Numbered from the stretch's first letter, positions 48,837 through 58,900 are shown. The stretch: 64,000 nucleotides of DNA from Pigmentiphaga sp. NML030171 (GCF_002188635.1 NZ_NINX01000038.1:1-64000), one strand, 5' to 3'. A program made the numbers and translations. Notes: a model not told the origin generated them from the sequence alone.

Positions 48837-49736
48837 CTACAGCAGCCGGTTCCGTGCCGAGAAGTCGATGGCCTGGCGGGCGATGGCCAGCATGCCGGGC
48901 ACCACCGGCCGCGTATCGTCCCGCCGCCAGCGGAACGAATAGGGCAAGGGCCCCAGCGCGGGCGAGCTCTTGAGCACCCGTATGCGGCCGCGCCTGGCCA
49001 GCTCGGCGGCCCAGGCGGCGGGCAGCATCCCCACGCCCACCCCTTCGCTGACCAAGCCGGCGATGGCCCCCCAGTTGTTGCAGATCAGGCGCTGGCGGAC
49101 ATCCAGTCCGCTGTCGTTCAACCAGTCGTCCAGCAACCTCGTGGTGCCGGCGCCCAGCGCCAGCGTGATCAGGGGATGGGCGTCCAGCAGGCGATCGCTC
49201 ATCGCGCTTGCCGCGGGCTCGGTATCCGAGGCGATCACCCACGAGAAACGGGCCTCTCCTATGCGTTCGGAACAGATGTCCGGGCGGGGCGAGCGACCGG
49301 CGATCACGGCGCAGTCGAGCTGGCCGCTTTCCAGTCCGTGCTCCAGGGCCGCGCCCACCTCCACCATGGGCTCGACCACGAGGTCGGGATGCTCGCGCCG
49401 CGCCAGCTTCAGCAGCCGGGGCAGCCAGGTCAGCGCCGTCAGCTCGCCCACGCCTATGCGGCACCGGCCGGTCAAGCCGGTATCCACCGCCACGCAGCGC
49501 CGCACGGCTTCGGCCTCCTGCAACAGGTTCCATGCCCGGGGAACCAGTCTGCGCCCCGCCTCGCTCAGCTCCGCCCTGTGGCCGGAACGGTCGAACAGGC
49601 CCACGCCCAGCGACTGTTCGAGTTCGTTGATGCGCTTGGACAGCGAGGAGATGGACAGGTGCAGGCGCTCCGCCGCGATGGCGAAGCTGGCGCAGGTAGC
49701 CGCCCAGTAGAAGGCCTCGAGTTGCTTGAGCGTCAT
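48837..49736 (-). CDS. LysR-family regulator of the 49860-55810 module
   Basis: A 299-residue LysR regulator. The start M-T-L-K-Q-L-E-A-F-Y-W-A-A and helix-turn-helix A-I-A-A-E-R-L-H-L-S-I-S-S-L-S-K-R-I-N-E-L-E are typical. The ATG at 49736 is preferred to a TTG nine codons upstream. It is divergent from the FMN dehydrogenase operon with 123 bp between; that interval, AT-richer than its surroundings, is the likely control region. Its C-terminal half would sense a pathway metabolite. Confidence 0.9.
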   Translation of the reverse strand: MTLKQLEAFYWAATCASFAIAAERLHLSISSLSKRINELEQSLGVGLFDRSGHRAELSEAGRRLVPRAWNLLQEAEAVRRCVAVDTGLTGRCRIGVGELTALTWLPRLLKLARREHPDLVVEPMVEVGAALEHGLESGQLDCAVIAGRSPRPDICSERIGEARFSWVIASDTEPAASAMSDRLLDAHPLITLALGAGTTRLLDDWLNDSGLDVRQRLICNNWGAIAGLVSEGVGVGMLPAAWAAELARRGRIRVLKSSPALGPLPYSFRWRRDDTRPVVPGMLAIARQAIDFSARNRLL

Positions 49737-49859
49737 GGCGTGGCGGGCGGACCTATTTTCCAAAAAGCGAAATAGCTTATTGGGATTTTATCGCTTTCTT
49801 CATACAAGCAGGGTCCGTAGAGTGGCGTTCGACTGGAACTACCGCACGCCGCGATCCCG

Positions 49860-51122
49860 ATGAGCGCCAACGCCGACCCCACGCCTACGTCCCTGCCTTT
49901 GGGCACAGCTCCGGCCCAGCCGTCCTCCCGGCCGGCCGGGCTGGACGAGCCGCGCATCCTGCGCGAGGCCCTGTGCCTGGACGACTTCGAGGATCTGGCC
50001 CGGCGGCGCCTGCCCCGTCCCATCTTCGGCTACGTCGCCGGCGCCGCCGAGCGCAACAGTTCGCTGCGCGACAACGCCTCGGCCTTCGCCGAATACGGCT
50101 TCGTTCCCCGCACCCTGGTCGACGTGTCCCGGCGCAGCCAGTCGATCACGCTGTTCGGCACGCGCTACGCGCGCCCCTTCGGCATCGCCCCCATGGGCAT
50201 CAATGCGCTGTCCGCCTACCGGGGCGACATCGTGCTGGCCGCCGGCGCGGCCGAGGCGGACATGCCGTCGATCATGAGCGGCAGTTCGCTGATCCCGCTC
50301 GAAGACGTCGCCCCGCATGCGCCCGGCACCTGGTTCCAGGCCTACCTGCCCGGCGATGCCGCGCGCATCGATCCACTGATCGACCGCGTGGCGCAGGCCG
50401 GCTACCGCACCCTGGTGCTGACCGTGGACATCCCCGTCATGGCCAATCGCGAGAACAACCTGCGCACGGGTTTCTCCACGCCGCTGCGCCCCAGCCTGAG
50501 GCTGGCCTGGGACGGCGTGAGCCATCCGCGCTGGCTGTGCGGCACCTTCCTGCGCACGCTGGCCCGCCACGGCATGCCGCATTTCGAGAACTCGTTCGCC
50601 ACGCGCGGCGCCCCCATCCTGTCCTCCCGCGTCATGCGCGACTTCACCGCGCGCGACCACCTGAACTGGGAACACGTGGCGCGCATCCGCCGGCGCTGGC
50701 AGGGGCACCTGGTGCTCAAGGGCATCCTGCATCCCGCCGATGCCGCGCGCGCCCGCGAACTGGGCGTGGACGGCGTCATCGTGTCCAACCACGGCGGCCG
50801 GCAACTGGACGGCGCGGTGTCGCCGCTGCGCGTCCTGCCCGCCATCGTCGAGGCGGCGGGCGGCCTGGCGGTCATGATGGACGGCGGCGTGCGCCGCGGC
50901 ACCGACGTGCTCAAGGCGCTGGCGCTGGGTGCCCGCTGCGTGTTCGTCGGCCGCCCCTTCAACTACGCGATGGCGGTGGCGGGCGCTGCGGGCGTTCGCC
51001 ATGCCGTCCGGCTGCTGGGCGACGAAGTGGACCGCGGCATGGCCATGCTGGGCGTCAACACGCTGGACGAACTGGATGCCGGCTTCCTCGCACCCGTGGG
51101 CGCAGGCCGCCGCGCCGCCTGA
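49860..51122 (+). CDS. FMN-dependent alpha-hydroxy-acid dehydrogenase/oxidase
   Basis: A 420-residue flavoprotein of the lactate dehydrogenase/glycolate oxidase/mandelate dehydrogenase family. It has F-G-Y-V-A-G-A-A-E, P-F-G-I-A-P-M-G-I-N-A-L, W-F-Q-A-Y-L-P-G, T-V-D-I-P-V, K-G-I-L-H-P-x-D-A, the active-site histidine in V-S-N-H-G-G-R-Q-L-D-G, and D-G-G-V-R-R-G-T-D-V-L-K-A-L-A-L-G-A. About 35 N-terminal residues (Pro/Ser-rich) exceed the family norm. It would oxidise a 2-hydroxy acid to a 2-oxo acid. It is the first gene of the operon behind the LysR regulator. Confidence 0.92.
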   Translation: MSANADPTPTSLPLGTAPAQPSSRPAGLDEPRILREALCLDDFEDLARRRLPRPIFGYVAGAAERNSSLRDNASAFAEYGFVPRTLVDVSRRSQSITLFGTRYARPFGIAPMGINALSAYRGDIVLAAGAAEADMPSIMSGSSLIPLEDVAPHAPGTWFQAYLPGDAARIDPLIDRVAQAGYRTLVLTVDIPVMANRENNLRTGFSTPLRPSLRLAWDGVSHPRWLCGTFLRTLARHGMPHFENSFATRGAPILSSRVMRDFTARDHLNWEHVARIRRRWQGHLVLKGILHPADAARARELGVDGVIVSNHGGRQLDGAVSPLRVLPAIVEAAGGLAVMMDGGVRRGTDVLKALALGARCVFVGRPFNYAMAVAGAAGVRHAVRLLGDEVDRGMAMLGVNTLDELDAGFLAPVGAGRRAA

Positions 51123-51206
51123 AGGACAACGACCACCTTTTCGCGGCGGGCCCCGCGCCCGCCGCCTCCTCCACCCCTGGATCCATCGAACACGGAGATC
51201 TCCGCC

Positions 51207-51593
51207 ATGACCAAGACCGTCATCTACAGCCCCAACGTCACCCGCACCAAGGCGCCCCACGCCCACGCCGTGCGCACCGGCAACCTCGTCTTCGTGTCGG
51301 GCTGCCCCGCCTACTTCGGCGAAATGCAGCTGGCCAAGGGCGACTTTCCGGCACAGATGCGGCAATGCCTGACCAACCTGAAGAACATCCTGGAAGAAGC
51401 CGGCTCCAGCCTGGAAAAGGTGGTGAAGGTCAACATCTTCCTGGACCGCCGTGCCGACTTCGACGAGATGAACGAGATCTACCGCGAGTTCTTCGGCAAC
51501 GACTCCATGCAATGGCCCGCCCGCACCACCGTCGAGGCCCGTCTGCCGCGCAAGGACTTCCTGCTCGAGATCGAATGCGTGGCTGAAGTCTGA
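51207..51593 (+). CDS. RidA-family enamine/imine deaminase
   Basis: A 128-residue protein of the Rid (YjgF/YER057c/UK114) family, which hydrolyses reactive enamines and imines to keto acids and ammonia. The key arginine in W-P-A-R-T-T-V-E-A and the glutamate in L-E-I-E-C-V-A are both present, so catalysis is plausible. G-N-L-V-F-V-S-G-C-P-A and V-K-V-N-I-F-L are family strands. It lies 84 bp after the dehydrogenase and 45 bp before the deacetylase gene, in a catabolic operon that probably releases nitrogen from its substrate. Confidence 0.92.
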   Translation: MTKTVIYSPNVTRTKAPHAHAVRTGNLVFVSGCPAYFGEMQLAKGDFPAQMRQCLTNLKNILEEAGSSLEKVVKVNIFLDRRADFDEMNEIYREFFGNDSMQWPARTTVEARLPRKDFLLEIECVAEV

Positions 51594-51638
51594 TCACCTT
51601 CCCGGCCGCCACCTCCCCGCCATCGCAAGGACCATCCC

Positions 51639-52523
51639 ATGCCCGCACCCACCCTAGACGTCCATGCCGGAGGCCAGGAATACCTCCTGCCTCCCGATTT
51701 CCTCTGGCCCGGTGGCAAGCGCATCGCCGTGTTCTTCCGCGTCGCCTGCGAAGGGTGGTCGGACGGCGCCTGGCCCTCGCTGGGGCCGATGGGCAATCCG
51801 CTCAAGCCCGGCGTGCCGGACCTGAACGCGCTGGGGTGGGTGGAATACGGCATGCGCCGCGGCATTCATCGCATCCTGGACATCCTGGAACAGCATGACA
51901 TCCGCAGCACGATGATCATCTGCGGCGTGCTGGCCGAGCGCTATCCCGACGTGGTGCGCCGCATCGCGGATGCAGGGCATGAGATCGTCGCCCATTCGTA
52001 CGGCATGGACGTGATCCCCGCCTACCTGGACGAGGAACAGGAACGCGCCAACCTGGCGCGCACCACGGCGCTGTTCGAACAGGCCACCGGCCGCCGGCCG
52101 CAGGGCTGGATCAGCCCGCGCGCCACGCCCAGCCCGCGCACCGCCCGCCTGCTGGCCGAGGCCGGCTACCAATGGCACGGCGACACCATGAACGACGACC
52201 TGCCCTACCTGGTCCGCTTCGGCGACCGCGAGATCGCCGCGTTCCCAGGCGGCATGGAGTTGAACGACACGCCCATGTACATCCGCTACGGCAATTCGCC
52301 GCGGATGATGGTCGAGATGTTCGATGACTGGCTGGACTACGTACGCACCCGCGAGAAAGGCGCCGTGCGCATCGACCCGTCCATCCACGCCCACGTGTTC
52401 GGCCGCATCACCGGCATCCATGTGTTCGAACAACTGATCGAAAAGGCCAAGGCCGCGGACGACATCTGGATAGGCACGCGCCAGGAAGCCATCGCCCACG
52501 TGCGCGCCGCCATCAGGCGCTGA
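51639..52523 (+). CDS. Polysaccharide deacetylase-fold hydrolase (PuuE allantoinase-like)
   Basis: A 294-residue NodB-fold protein close to PuuE-type allantoinases and cyclic-amide hydrolases rather than to secreted chitin deacetylases. No signal peptide is seen. Conserved parts include R-S-T-M-I-I-C-G-V-L-A-E-R-Y-P, A-G-H-E-I-V-A-H-S-Y, G-W-I-S-P-R-A-T-P-S-x-R-T-A-R-L-L-A-E-A-G-Y and W-H-G-D-x-x-x-D-D-L-P-Y. The classical T-F-D-D motif is changed (R-V-A-C-E-G), as in PuuE relatives. It might open a ureide or amide ring of the substrate used by this operon. Confidence 0.85.
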   Translation: MPAPTLDVHAGGQEYLLPPDFLWPGGKRIAVFFRVACEGWSDGAWPSLGPMGNPLKPGVPDLNALGWVEYGMRRGIHRILDILEQHDIRSTMIICGVLAERYPDVVRRIADAGHEIVAHSYGMDVIPAYLDEEQERANLARTTALFEQATGRRPQGWISPRATPSPRTARLLAEAGYQWHGDTMNDDLPYLVRFGDREIAAFPGGMELNDTPMYIRYGNSPRMMVEMFDDWLDYVRTREKGAVRIDPSIHAHVFGRITGIHVFEQLIEKAKAADDIWIGTRQEAIAHVRAAIRR

Positions 52524-52547
52524 TTCCCTTCCCACCCGGAGGTTTCC

Positions 52548-53540
52548 ATGAGCACCAGCCACCCCCGCATCCGGCGCGCCCTGCTGGCCGCCACGCTGTC
52601 GACGCTGGCCTGCGCCGGCACGCCCGCCCTGGCGCAGGCGCCCTTTCCCGACCGGCCGCTGAAGCTGGTGATCGGCTTCGCGCCCGGCGGCTCGACCGAC
52701 GTCGTGGGCCGGATGATCGCGCAGAAGATGTCCACCGAGCTCGGCAAGCCGGTGGTCGTCATCAATCGTCCCGGCGCCTCCGGCGCCATCGGCACCGCCG
52801 AAGTGGCGCGCGCCGAACCCGACGGCTATACGGTGCTGGTGAACATCGTGACCACGGCGGTCATCAACCCGCTGACACAGAAGAACCTGCAATACGATCC
52901 CATCAAGGACCTGCAACCGGTCGCCATGGTGGGCAAGCTGCCCAACGTGATCATCCTGAACAAGAACGTGCCCGCGCGCAATCTGCAGGAATTCATCGCC
53001 TGGGCCAAGGCCAATCCCGGCAAGGTGACCTTCGGCACGGGCGGCGCCGGCGGCGTGCAGCACCTGTCGGGCGAACTGCTGGCCAAGATGGCCGGCATCC
53101 AGATGACGCACGTGCCCTACAAGGGCGCCGCGCCGGCCATCCAGGACCTGCTGGCCGGCAACATCACCGCCGTGTTCGACAACGTGACCGGTCCGATCAG
53201 CCTGATCAAGGCGGGACAGGTCACGGCACTGGGGGTGACCACGGAAGAGCGTATCGCCGTGCTGCCCGACGTGCCGACCATCGCCGAGTCCGGCCTGCCC
53301 GCGTTCAAGAACTCGAGCTGGATCTCCATCTTCACCCGTGCCGGCGTCCCGCCCGCCGTGCTGGCCCGCCTGGAGTCGGCCGTGCTGGCCGCCGCCCGGG
53401 ATCCGGAAACGGTGGCCAAGCTCAAGGAGCTCGGTGCCGTCCCCTCGCCCATGAACACCGCCGAACTCGACCGGTTCTGGCGCTCCGAATTCACCTATTG
53501 GCGCGACGCCATCAAGGCCGCCAACATCTCTCTCGAATGA
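52548..53540 (+). CDS. Bug-family periplasmic receptor of the RidA operon (first)
   Basis: A 330-residue receptor. Signal peptide through T-P-A-L-A-Q (about residue 29), then F-P-D-R-P-L-K-L-V-I-G-F-A-P-G-G-S-T-D with the ligand-binding Asp, P-G-A-S-G-A-I-G, D-G-Y-T-V-L, V-T-F-G-T-G-G-A-G-G and T-H-V-P-Y-K-G. GGAGG lies 9 nt before the ATG. It is 24 bp after the deacetylase and 16 bp before the second Rid gene, clearly one operon. Confidence 0.94.
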   Translation: MSTSHPRIRRALLAATLSTLACAGTPALAQAPFPDRPLKLVIGFAPGGSTDVVGRMIAQKMSTELGKPVVVINRPGASGAIGTAEVARAEPDGYTVLVNIVTTAVINPLTQKNLQYDPIKDLQPVAMVGKLPNVIILNKNVPARNLQEFIAWAKANPGKVTFGTGGAGGVQHLSGELLAKMAGIQMTHVPYKGAAPAIQDLLAGNITAVFDNVTGPISLIKAGQVTALGVTTEERIAVLPDVPTIAESGLPAFKNSSWISIFTRAGVPPAVLARLESAVLAAARDPETVAKLKELGAVPSPMNTAELDRFWRSEFTYWRDAIKAANISLE

Positions 53541-53556
53541 CAAGGAAGCAAGCACC

Positions 53557-54033
53557 ATGTCCGCGATCGAAAACCGCCTGAAGGAACTGGGCATCACGCT
53601 GCCCGACGCGCCCGTCATCAAGGCAAACCCGGCCCTGGTCCCCGGCGTGGCCGCCGGCGGCCTGTTCTTCTGCCAGGGCACCCTGGGCCACACCAACGGC
53701 GACTTTCCCTACCTGGGCAAGGTCGGCGACAAGGTCACGGTGGAAGAGGCCTACCAGTCGGCCCGACTGTGCGCGATCAACCACCTGGCCCAGGCGAAGG
53801 CGGTGCTCAAGGACCTCGATCGCATCGTGCGGGTCGTGCAACTGGTGGTGTACGTGAACGGTGCGCCGGGCTTCGAGCGCGCACCCTATGTGTCCAACGG
53901 CGCGTCCGATCTGTTCGTCGAGGTGTTCGGCCCGGAACGCGCCGCCATGGCCCGCGCCAGCCTGAGCGTGCCGGACCTGATCTACACCGCGCCGGTCGAG
54001 ACCTTGTGCACCTTCGAAATCACGCCGGCTTGA
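53557..54033 (+). CDS. Second Rid-family protein of the operon
   Basis: A 158-residue protein of the Rid superfamily, longer than RidA and closest to the YjgF-like '1' subgroup (L-P-x-A-P-V-I-K-A-N-P-A-L-V-P-G-V-A-A-G-G-L-F-F-C-Q-G). C-N-H-L-type and A-K-A-V-L-K-D-L-D-R-I-V-R-V-V-Q-L-V-V-Y-V-N strands are present, and R-A-S-L-S-V with the terminal glutamate in V-E-T-L-C-T-F-E-I may supply the catalytic pair. Having two different Rid proteins in one operon suggests two imine-forming steps, or a heteromer. Confidence 0.88.
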   Translation: MSAIENRLKELGITLPDAPVIKANPALVPGVAAGGLFFCQGTLGHTNGDFPYLGKVGDKVTVEEAYQSARLCAINHLAQAKAVLKDLDRIVRVVQLVVYVNGAPGFERAPYVSNGASDLFVEVFGPERAAMARASLSVPDLIYTAPVETLCTFEITPA

Positions 54034-54058
54034 CCGCCTCCACGCGACAGGATCCCTC

Positions 54059-55027
54059 ATGAAATCCTCCCTACGCATCGCGGCCGCCGTTGGCCTGATG
54101 ACGGCCGCGGCCTGCGCCGCCGCCCAGGACTACCCGGCCAAGCCCATCCGCCTGATCAGCGCGTGGACGCCCGGCGGCGCCAACGACATCCTGGCCCGCG
54201 CGCTGGGCCAGGCCATCTCCCAGCGCTTCGGTCAGCCCGTCGTGATCGAGAACCGCCCCGGCGCCTCGGGCACGATAGGCACCGCCCACGTTGCCCAGTC
54301 GCCCGCCGACGGCTACACGATCACGCTGGGCAGCATGCCTTCGTACTCCACCGCGCCCAGCATGTTCCCCGACCTGCGCTACGACCCCATCAAGGACCTG
54401 ACGCCCATCGCCTTCGTGGCCATCGTCCCCAATGTGCTCGTCGTCAACCCGTCGCTGCCGGTCAAGTCCGTGCCCGAGCTGCTGGCCTACGCCAAGGCCA
54501 ATCCGGGCAAGCTGGCGTTCTCGTCCGTCGGCAACGGTTCATCGTCCCACCTGGGCGGCGAACTGTTCAAGCTGATGGGCCACGTGGACATGACGCACGT
54601 GCCGTACAAGGGCACGGCGCCGGCGCTGGTCGACCTGGTGGGCGGCCGCGTGCAGCTGGCCTTCGAGAACATGCCGGCGCTGCTGCCCCTGATCAACGGC
54701 GGCCAGTTGCGCGCGCTCGCGGTCACGTCCCGCTCGCGCTCGGCCCTGCTGCCGCAGGTCCCGACCGTGGACGAGGCGGGATTGAAAGGCTACGAGATCG
54801 GCGCCTGGTACATGATGTTCGCGCCGGCCGGCACCCCGCGCAAGATCGTCGACAAGCTGAACGAGGCGGTCAACGCCGGGCTGCAGCAGCCGGACATCCG
54901 CCAGCGCCTGAAGGATCTCGGCGCCGAGATCGTCGGGGGCACGCCCGAACAGGCCGCGGACTTCCTGAAACGCGACCTGGCGCGCTGGACCGACGTCATC
55001 AAGCAGGCCCACATCGTCTTCAACTAG
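54059..55027 (+). CDS. Bug-family periplasmic receptor of the RidA operon (second)
   Basis: A 322-residue receptor. Signal peptide to A-A-Q (about residue 22), then Y-P-A-K-P-I-R-L-I-S-A-W-T-P-G-G-A-N-D, P-G-A-S-G-T-I-G, D-G-Y-T-I-T, L-A-F-S-S-V-G-N-G-S and T-H-V-P-Y-K-G. It differs clearly from the first Bug of the operon, so each could bind a different compound or stereoisomer. It starts 25 bp after the Rid gene. Confidence 0.94.
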   Translation: MKSSLRIAAAVGLMTAAACAAAQDYPAKPIRLISAWTPGGANDILARALGQAISQRFGQPVVIENRPGASGTIGTAHVAQSPADGYTITLGSMPSYSTAPSMFPDLRYDPIKDLTPIAFVAIVPNVLVVNPSLPVKSVPELLAYAKANPGKLAFSSVGNGSSSHLGGELFKLMGHVDMTHVPYKGTAPALVDLVGGRVQLAFENMPALLPLINGGQLRALAVTSRSRSALLPQVPTVDEAGLKGYEIGAWYMMFAPAGTPRKIVDKLNEAVNAGLQQPDIRQRLKDLGAEIVGGTPEQAADFLKRDLARWTDVIKQAHIVFN

Positions 55028-55036
55028 GACCCGCCC

Positions 55037-55810
55037 ATGAACGCTTCCCTGTGGAACACCATGCGGCTGGACGGCCGCACCGCGCTGGTCACGGGCGCCG
55101 GCAAGGGCCTGGGCCGGGCCATCGCGATGGGACTGGCGCAGGCCGGCGCCAACGTGGCGCTGCTGGCACGCACGGCACGGGACGTCGAATCGGCCTGCGA
55201 GGAAATCCGCGCGACCGGCGCCCGCGCCCTGCCGCTGGCCGCCGACGCGACCGATTCCGCGCAGGTCGACCGCGCCGTCTCGGCCGTGCTCGAGGAATTC
55301 GGCACGCTGGACATCCTGGTGCACTCGGCCGGGGGCAGCCAGCGCAAACCCGTGCTGGAACTGGCCGACGATGAATGGAAGCGCCTGATCGGCGCCAACC
55401 TGGACTCGACCTTCTATGTCTGCCGCGCGGCGGGACGGGCCATGCACGCGCAAGGCCGCGGCTCCATCATCAACATCGCCTCGGCCGCCGGCCTGCGCGG
55501 CCGGCCCAACAACTCCCCCTACAGCGCGGCCAAGGCGGCCATGATCAACTTCTCGCGCGCGCTGGCCATGGAGTGGGCGCCGCAGGGCATCCGCGTCAAC
55601 ACCCTGGCGCCGGGGCGTTTCCTGACGCCACTGACTGAAGGGGAAATGAGCGATCCGGCCAAGCACGCCGCCTTTGTCAGGAACGTGCCGCTGGGCCGGA
55701 TCGGGCGGCCCGAGGAATTGAAGGAGATCGTGGTCTGGCTGGCCTCCGACGCCTCGGCGTTCGTGACCGGTTCGACCATCGTGATCGATGGGGGGCAGAC
55801 GCTGCTTTAG
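55037..55810 (+). CDS. Short-chain dehydrogenase/reductase
   Basis: A 257-residue classical SDR. The cofactor motif T-G-A-G-K-G-L-G-R-A lies near residues 20-29, N-N-A-G is replaced by H-S-A-G-G, and the catalytic Ser-Tyr-Lys appear as I-N-I-A-S-A-A-G and Y-S-A-A-K-A. R-V-N-T-L-A-P-G follows. It is the last gene of the operon, 9 bp after the second Bug, and would interconvert a hydroxyl and a keto group, in line with the FMN dehydrogenase. The next 145 bp hold only short hairpins. Confidence 0.93.
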   Translation: MNASLWNTMRLDGRTALVTGAGKGLGRAIAMGLAQAGANVALLARTARDVESACEEIRATGARALPLAADATDSAQVDRAVSAVLEEFGTLDILVHSAGGSQRKPVLELADDEWKRLIGANLDSTFYVCRAAGRAMHAQGRGSIINIASAAGLRGRPNNSPYSAAKAAMINFSRALAMEWAPQGIRVNTLAPGRFLTPLTEGEMSDPAKHAAFVRNVPLGRIGRPEELKEIVVWLASDASAFVTGSTIVIDGGQTLL

Positions 55811-55955
55811 GTGGAATCGACGGTCGTGAATGGCAGGGATCAGGTTCTTGAACCGTCCTTGATCGGTGCGGTGGGGCGGCTCGCGTTGGGGCGCAGCGAA
55901 GCCGGTCCCGGCACCCCGGACAAGACCGGGTAAAGAACCCAATTCAACCCAACCC

Positions 55956-58900
55956 CTAGAACCGCACCCCCAGCTTCAGGCTGGCCGTCTGCGCCACCAG
56001 ATGCTCGCCCGCCTGGATCCCGTACTCCGCCCGCAGCGACCACGCATCGGCCGACATCACCTCGATGCCGGCCGTCGCGCTGCCGAATACCCCCGGCACA
56101 CGGGTCGACAACGTGAACGCATCCTGCGGCGCCACCGCCAGCCGCACATCGGTCGACACCTTGCGCCCCGCCACCAGCCCCACGCCCAGCGCAAGATAGG
56201 GACGCGCGACCGCCTTGCCCATACTGACCTTGCCGCCGAACTCGATGCTGGGCGTCAGCACCGCGCTCCACCGGTCGCTGGCGTCGTGCACCAGGTCGAA
56301 GAGGCCCGCGCCCGACTCCCTGTATCCCGGCGTGCGATCGTAGATGAGGTCCAGGTCCGCATACGGCTTGGCGTACCAGTCGCCGAACGAGAACTGATAG
56401 GCGGCCCGGGCACGCGCCGCCAGCTGGTAGGAATCGGGCTTGCTGGTCGCTCGCGCGGCCATGCCCGGCAGCACGATGCTTCGCGCCTGGTCCGATTCCT
56501 CGTAGCCCCCCATCAGCGCGCCGGCGAACTGCCAGGCCCCCGTCTGCCGCTTCAGCGTCAGGCCGGCATGGAAGCTGTCGCTGGCGATGCGCACGGTGTT
56601 GTCCGCGGAATAGGTATTGGTGCGGCTGTAGCTGGCCGAGGCCCCCAGGAACCAGTCCGGCGCCAGTTGGCGCTGCACGCCGAACTGCACCGTGGTCTGC
56701 CGGTTGTCGTAGCCTGCGCCGTCGGCGGACGCCGAACGGTCGAAGCGGCCGCCTATCACACGCGCCCACGCGCATTCGCCCTCGGCCAGCTGGACGCTTC
56801 GATCGCTGAAGTGGGGGCAGCTCATCATCCGGTCCAGCGCCGAGTGAAGTTCGTAGGTGCGGTTGCTCGCGCGGCTCAGCGCCGCGTCGGAGGCCACCGC
56901 GCCCAGCGCTTTCACATACGCATCCGTACCTTCCAGCCGCGCGAAGGGATCGAACAGCGTCGTCAGGCCGCGATCGCCCCGGTCCCACAGGGTTTGCAGG
57001 TAGCCGGCGATGCTGGCCTGGTTGGCGGTCAGGCCCAGGTTCTGCGGACGAAAATTCGCCTGGGGCGTGACCCATAGCTGGCCGTCGCTGGTCAGCGACA
57101 CGTCGTAGTTCACGACCGGCGATTGCCCCGCAAGGCTGAACGAGCCCGTCGGCGTGGTATTGAATTGGGCGATCAGCATGGGCTGGCCGCCGGCCAGGTT
57201 GTGCCCCAGCACCAGCAGGCTGCCGCCCAGTTGCGCCGGCCCGCTCACGCCGATCACGTCGGCCAGTCCGCCCGCGCTGAAATCGACGTCGGCCTGGAAG
57301 ACGCCTCCCGGGCCTTGCGTGAAACCCTGCATGAACGTCGTCTGGTACGAACCACGCTGGTCGACCGGACCTCCCGGGTTGAACACCCCCTGGTTGACCA
57401 GGGAGGCGTCCAGCCGCTGGCCGCTGGCCAGCACCGCGCCCGGGTGATTGACGAAAGTACCTCGGGCAGCGTCGCCGCTCGTGACGCTGCCGATGAACAA
57501 GCCGTAGTTGTCCACGGCCACCCGGCCGGAGGCATCGATCGCGGTCGCGCCGGCTATCAGGCCCTGGTTGGAGACCGAGGTGGCGTTGTCGGTGACCGTC
57601 CGGATCGCCGTGCCACTGGCAACGTCCGCGTAGACGGCGGACGATGTGCCCACGCCTATAGTGACGGCACCGCCGCTGTCCTGCGCCGCGCTGCCGGCGC
57701 TCACGGCCAGGATGGCCGGCGCGCCGCCGCCCTGCGCGGTGACCAGGGAACCCGTGCCCAGCCCGATGTTGATTGCCCCACCCGCGCTGCCCGTTCCGCC
57801 GCCGCTGCTCCGAACCTGGATGCCGGCTTCCGAGAAGACGGCGCCGCCGCCCAGGCTGAGCGCGGCGATGGCAGGCGCGTTCCGGCCCTGCGTGGCGACC
57901 ATGACGCCCACCTGCACGTCGACCGCGCCGCCATTGCCTGCGCCCCCCGCCACGTCGACGGCCTTGACCAGGGTGTCGTCGTAGCTGACCGAGGACAGGT
58001 CCCCGGCCAGGCCTCCGCCGCCACCCACGCTCTGCGCCAGCACGCCGATGGCGCCCGCCCCTTCGGTCAGCACCGAGCCTTCGACGTTCACGTTGACCGC
58101 GCCGCCCGCGCCCGAGCCCTGCGACGCGGGCGCGGCCAGCGTAGTCCTGCCCGCGGCCGTCGACAGGCCGGCGATACCACCCCCGCCGCCCACGCTTTGC
58201 GCCAGCACCCCCACGGCGTTCCTGCCCCGCGTGTCGATGGAGCTGTTGACCGCCACGCGCGCATCGACCTGGCCGCCGTCGCCCACCGCGCCGCCCAGCG
58301 CTCCCAGCGCGACGCTGGCGGTGGCCTGCGCCTGCCCGCCACTCAACAGGCCCACGTAGCCGCCACCCGCGCCCACGCTTTGCGCCAGCACGCCGAAGGC
58401 CAGGTCGCCCGAGGTCTGGACCATCGTATGGGTGATCGTGCTCGCCCCTTCGTCGTATTTGCCGGTGGTCACGGAAACGTGTCCGCCGTCGGTCCGCACG
58501 GCTTCCTGGTTCGACGCATCCATGCCCAGCGTCACTTGCGCCGGCGCCAGCATCGGCGCCGCGGCGGCGCTGGTGGCCAGCGTCGCCGCTCCGCCTCCGC
58601 CGCCTATGCTCTGGGCCATCACGCCATGGGACAGCGTGCCGGACGTGACGATGTTGCCGCCGGTCGTGGTGACCGTCGCGTCGCCGGCGTAGACGGGGGG
58701 AATCGAGAACCCGCCCACCACGCTGATCTTCCCGCCCAGCGAAATGACCGGCGCCTGTGCCGCGTGCCCGGCTCCCAGCCCCGCCGCGTCCAGGCCGTCG
58801 ATGCTGATCGAGGCCAGTCCGCCCCCGCCGCTCACGCTCTGCGCGATCACCGCCGGCGCATCGTCGCCCTGGGTACGGACCTGTCTCGTCGTGACCGAGG

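Noticed and set aside
55811-55955. Strong terminator between SDR and autotransporter genes
   Set aside because: GGTTCTTGAACC and CCGGTC/GACCGG hairpins are present, but none is followed by a T run on either strand, so no terminator is called.
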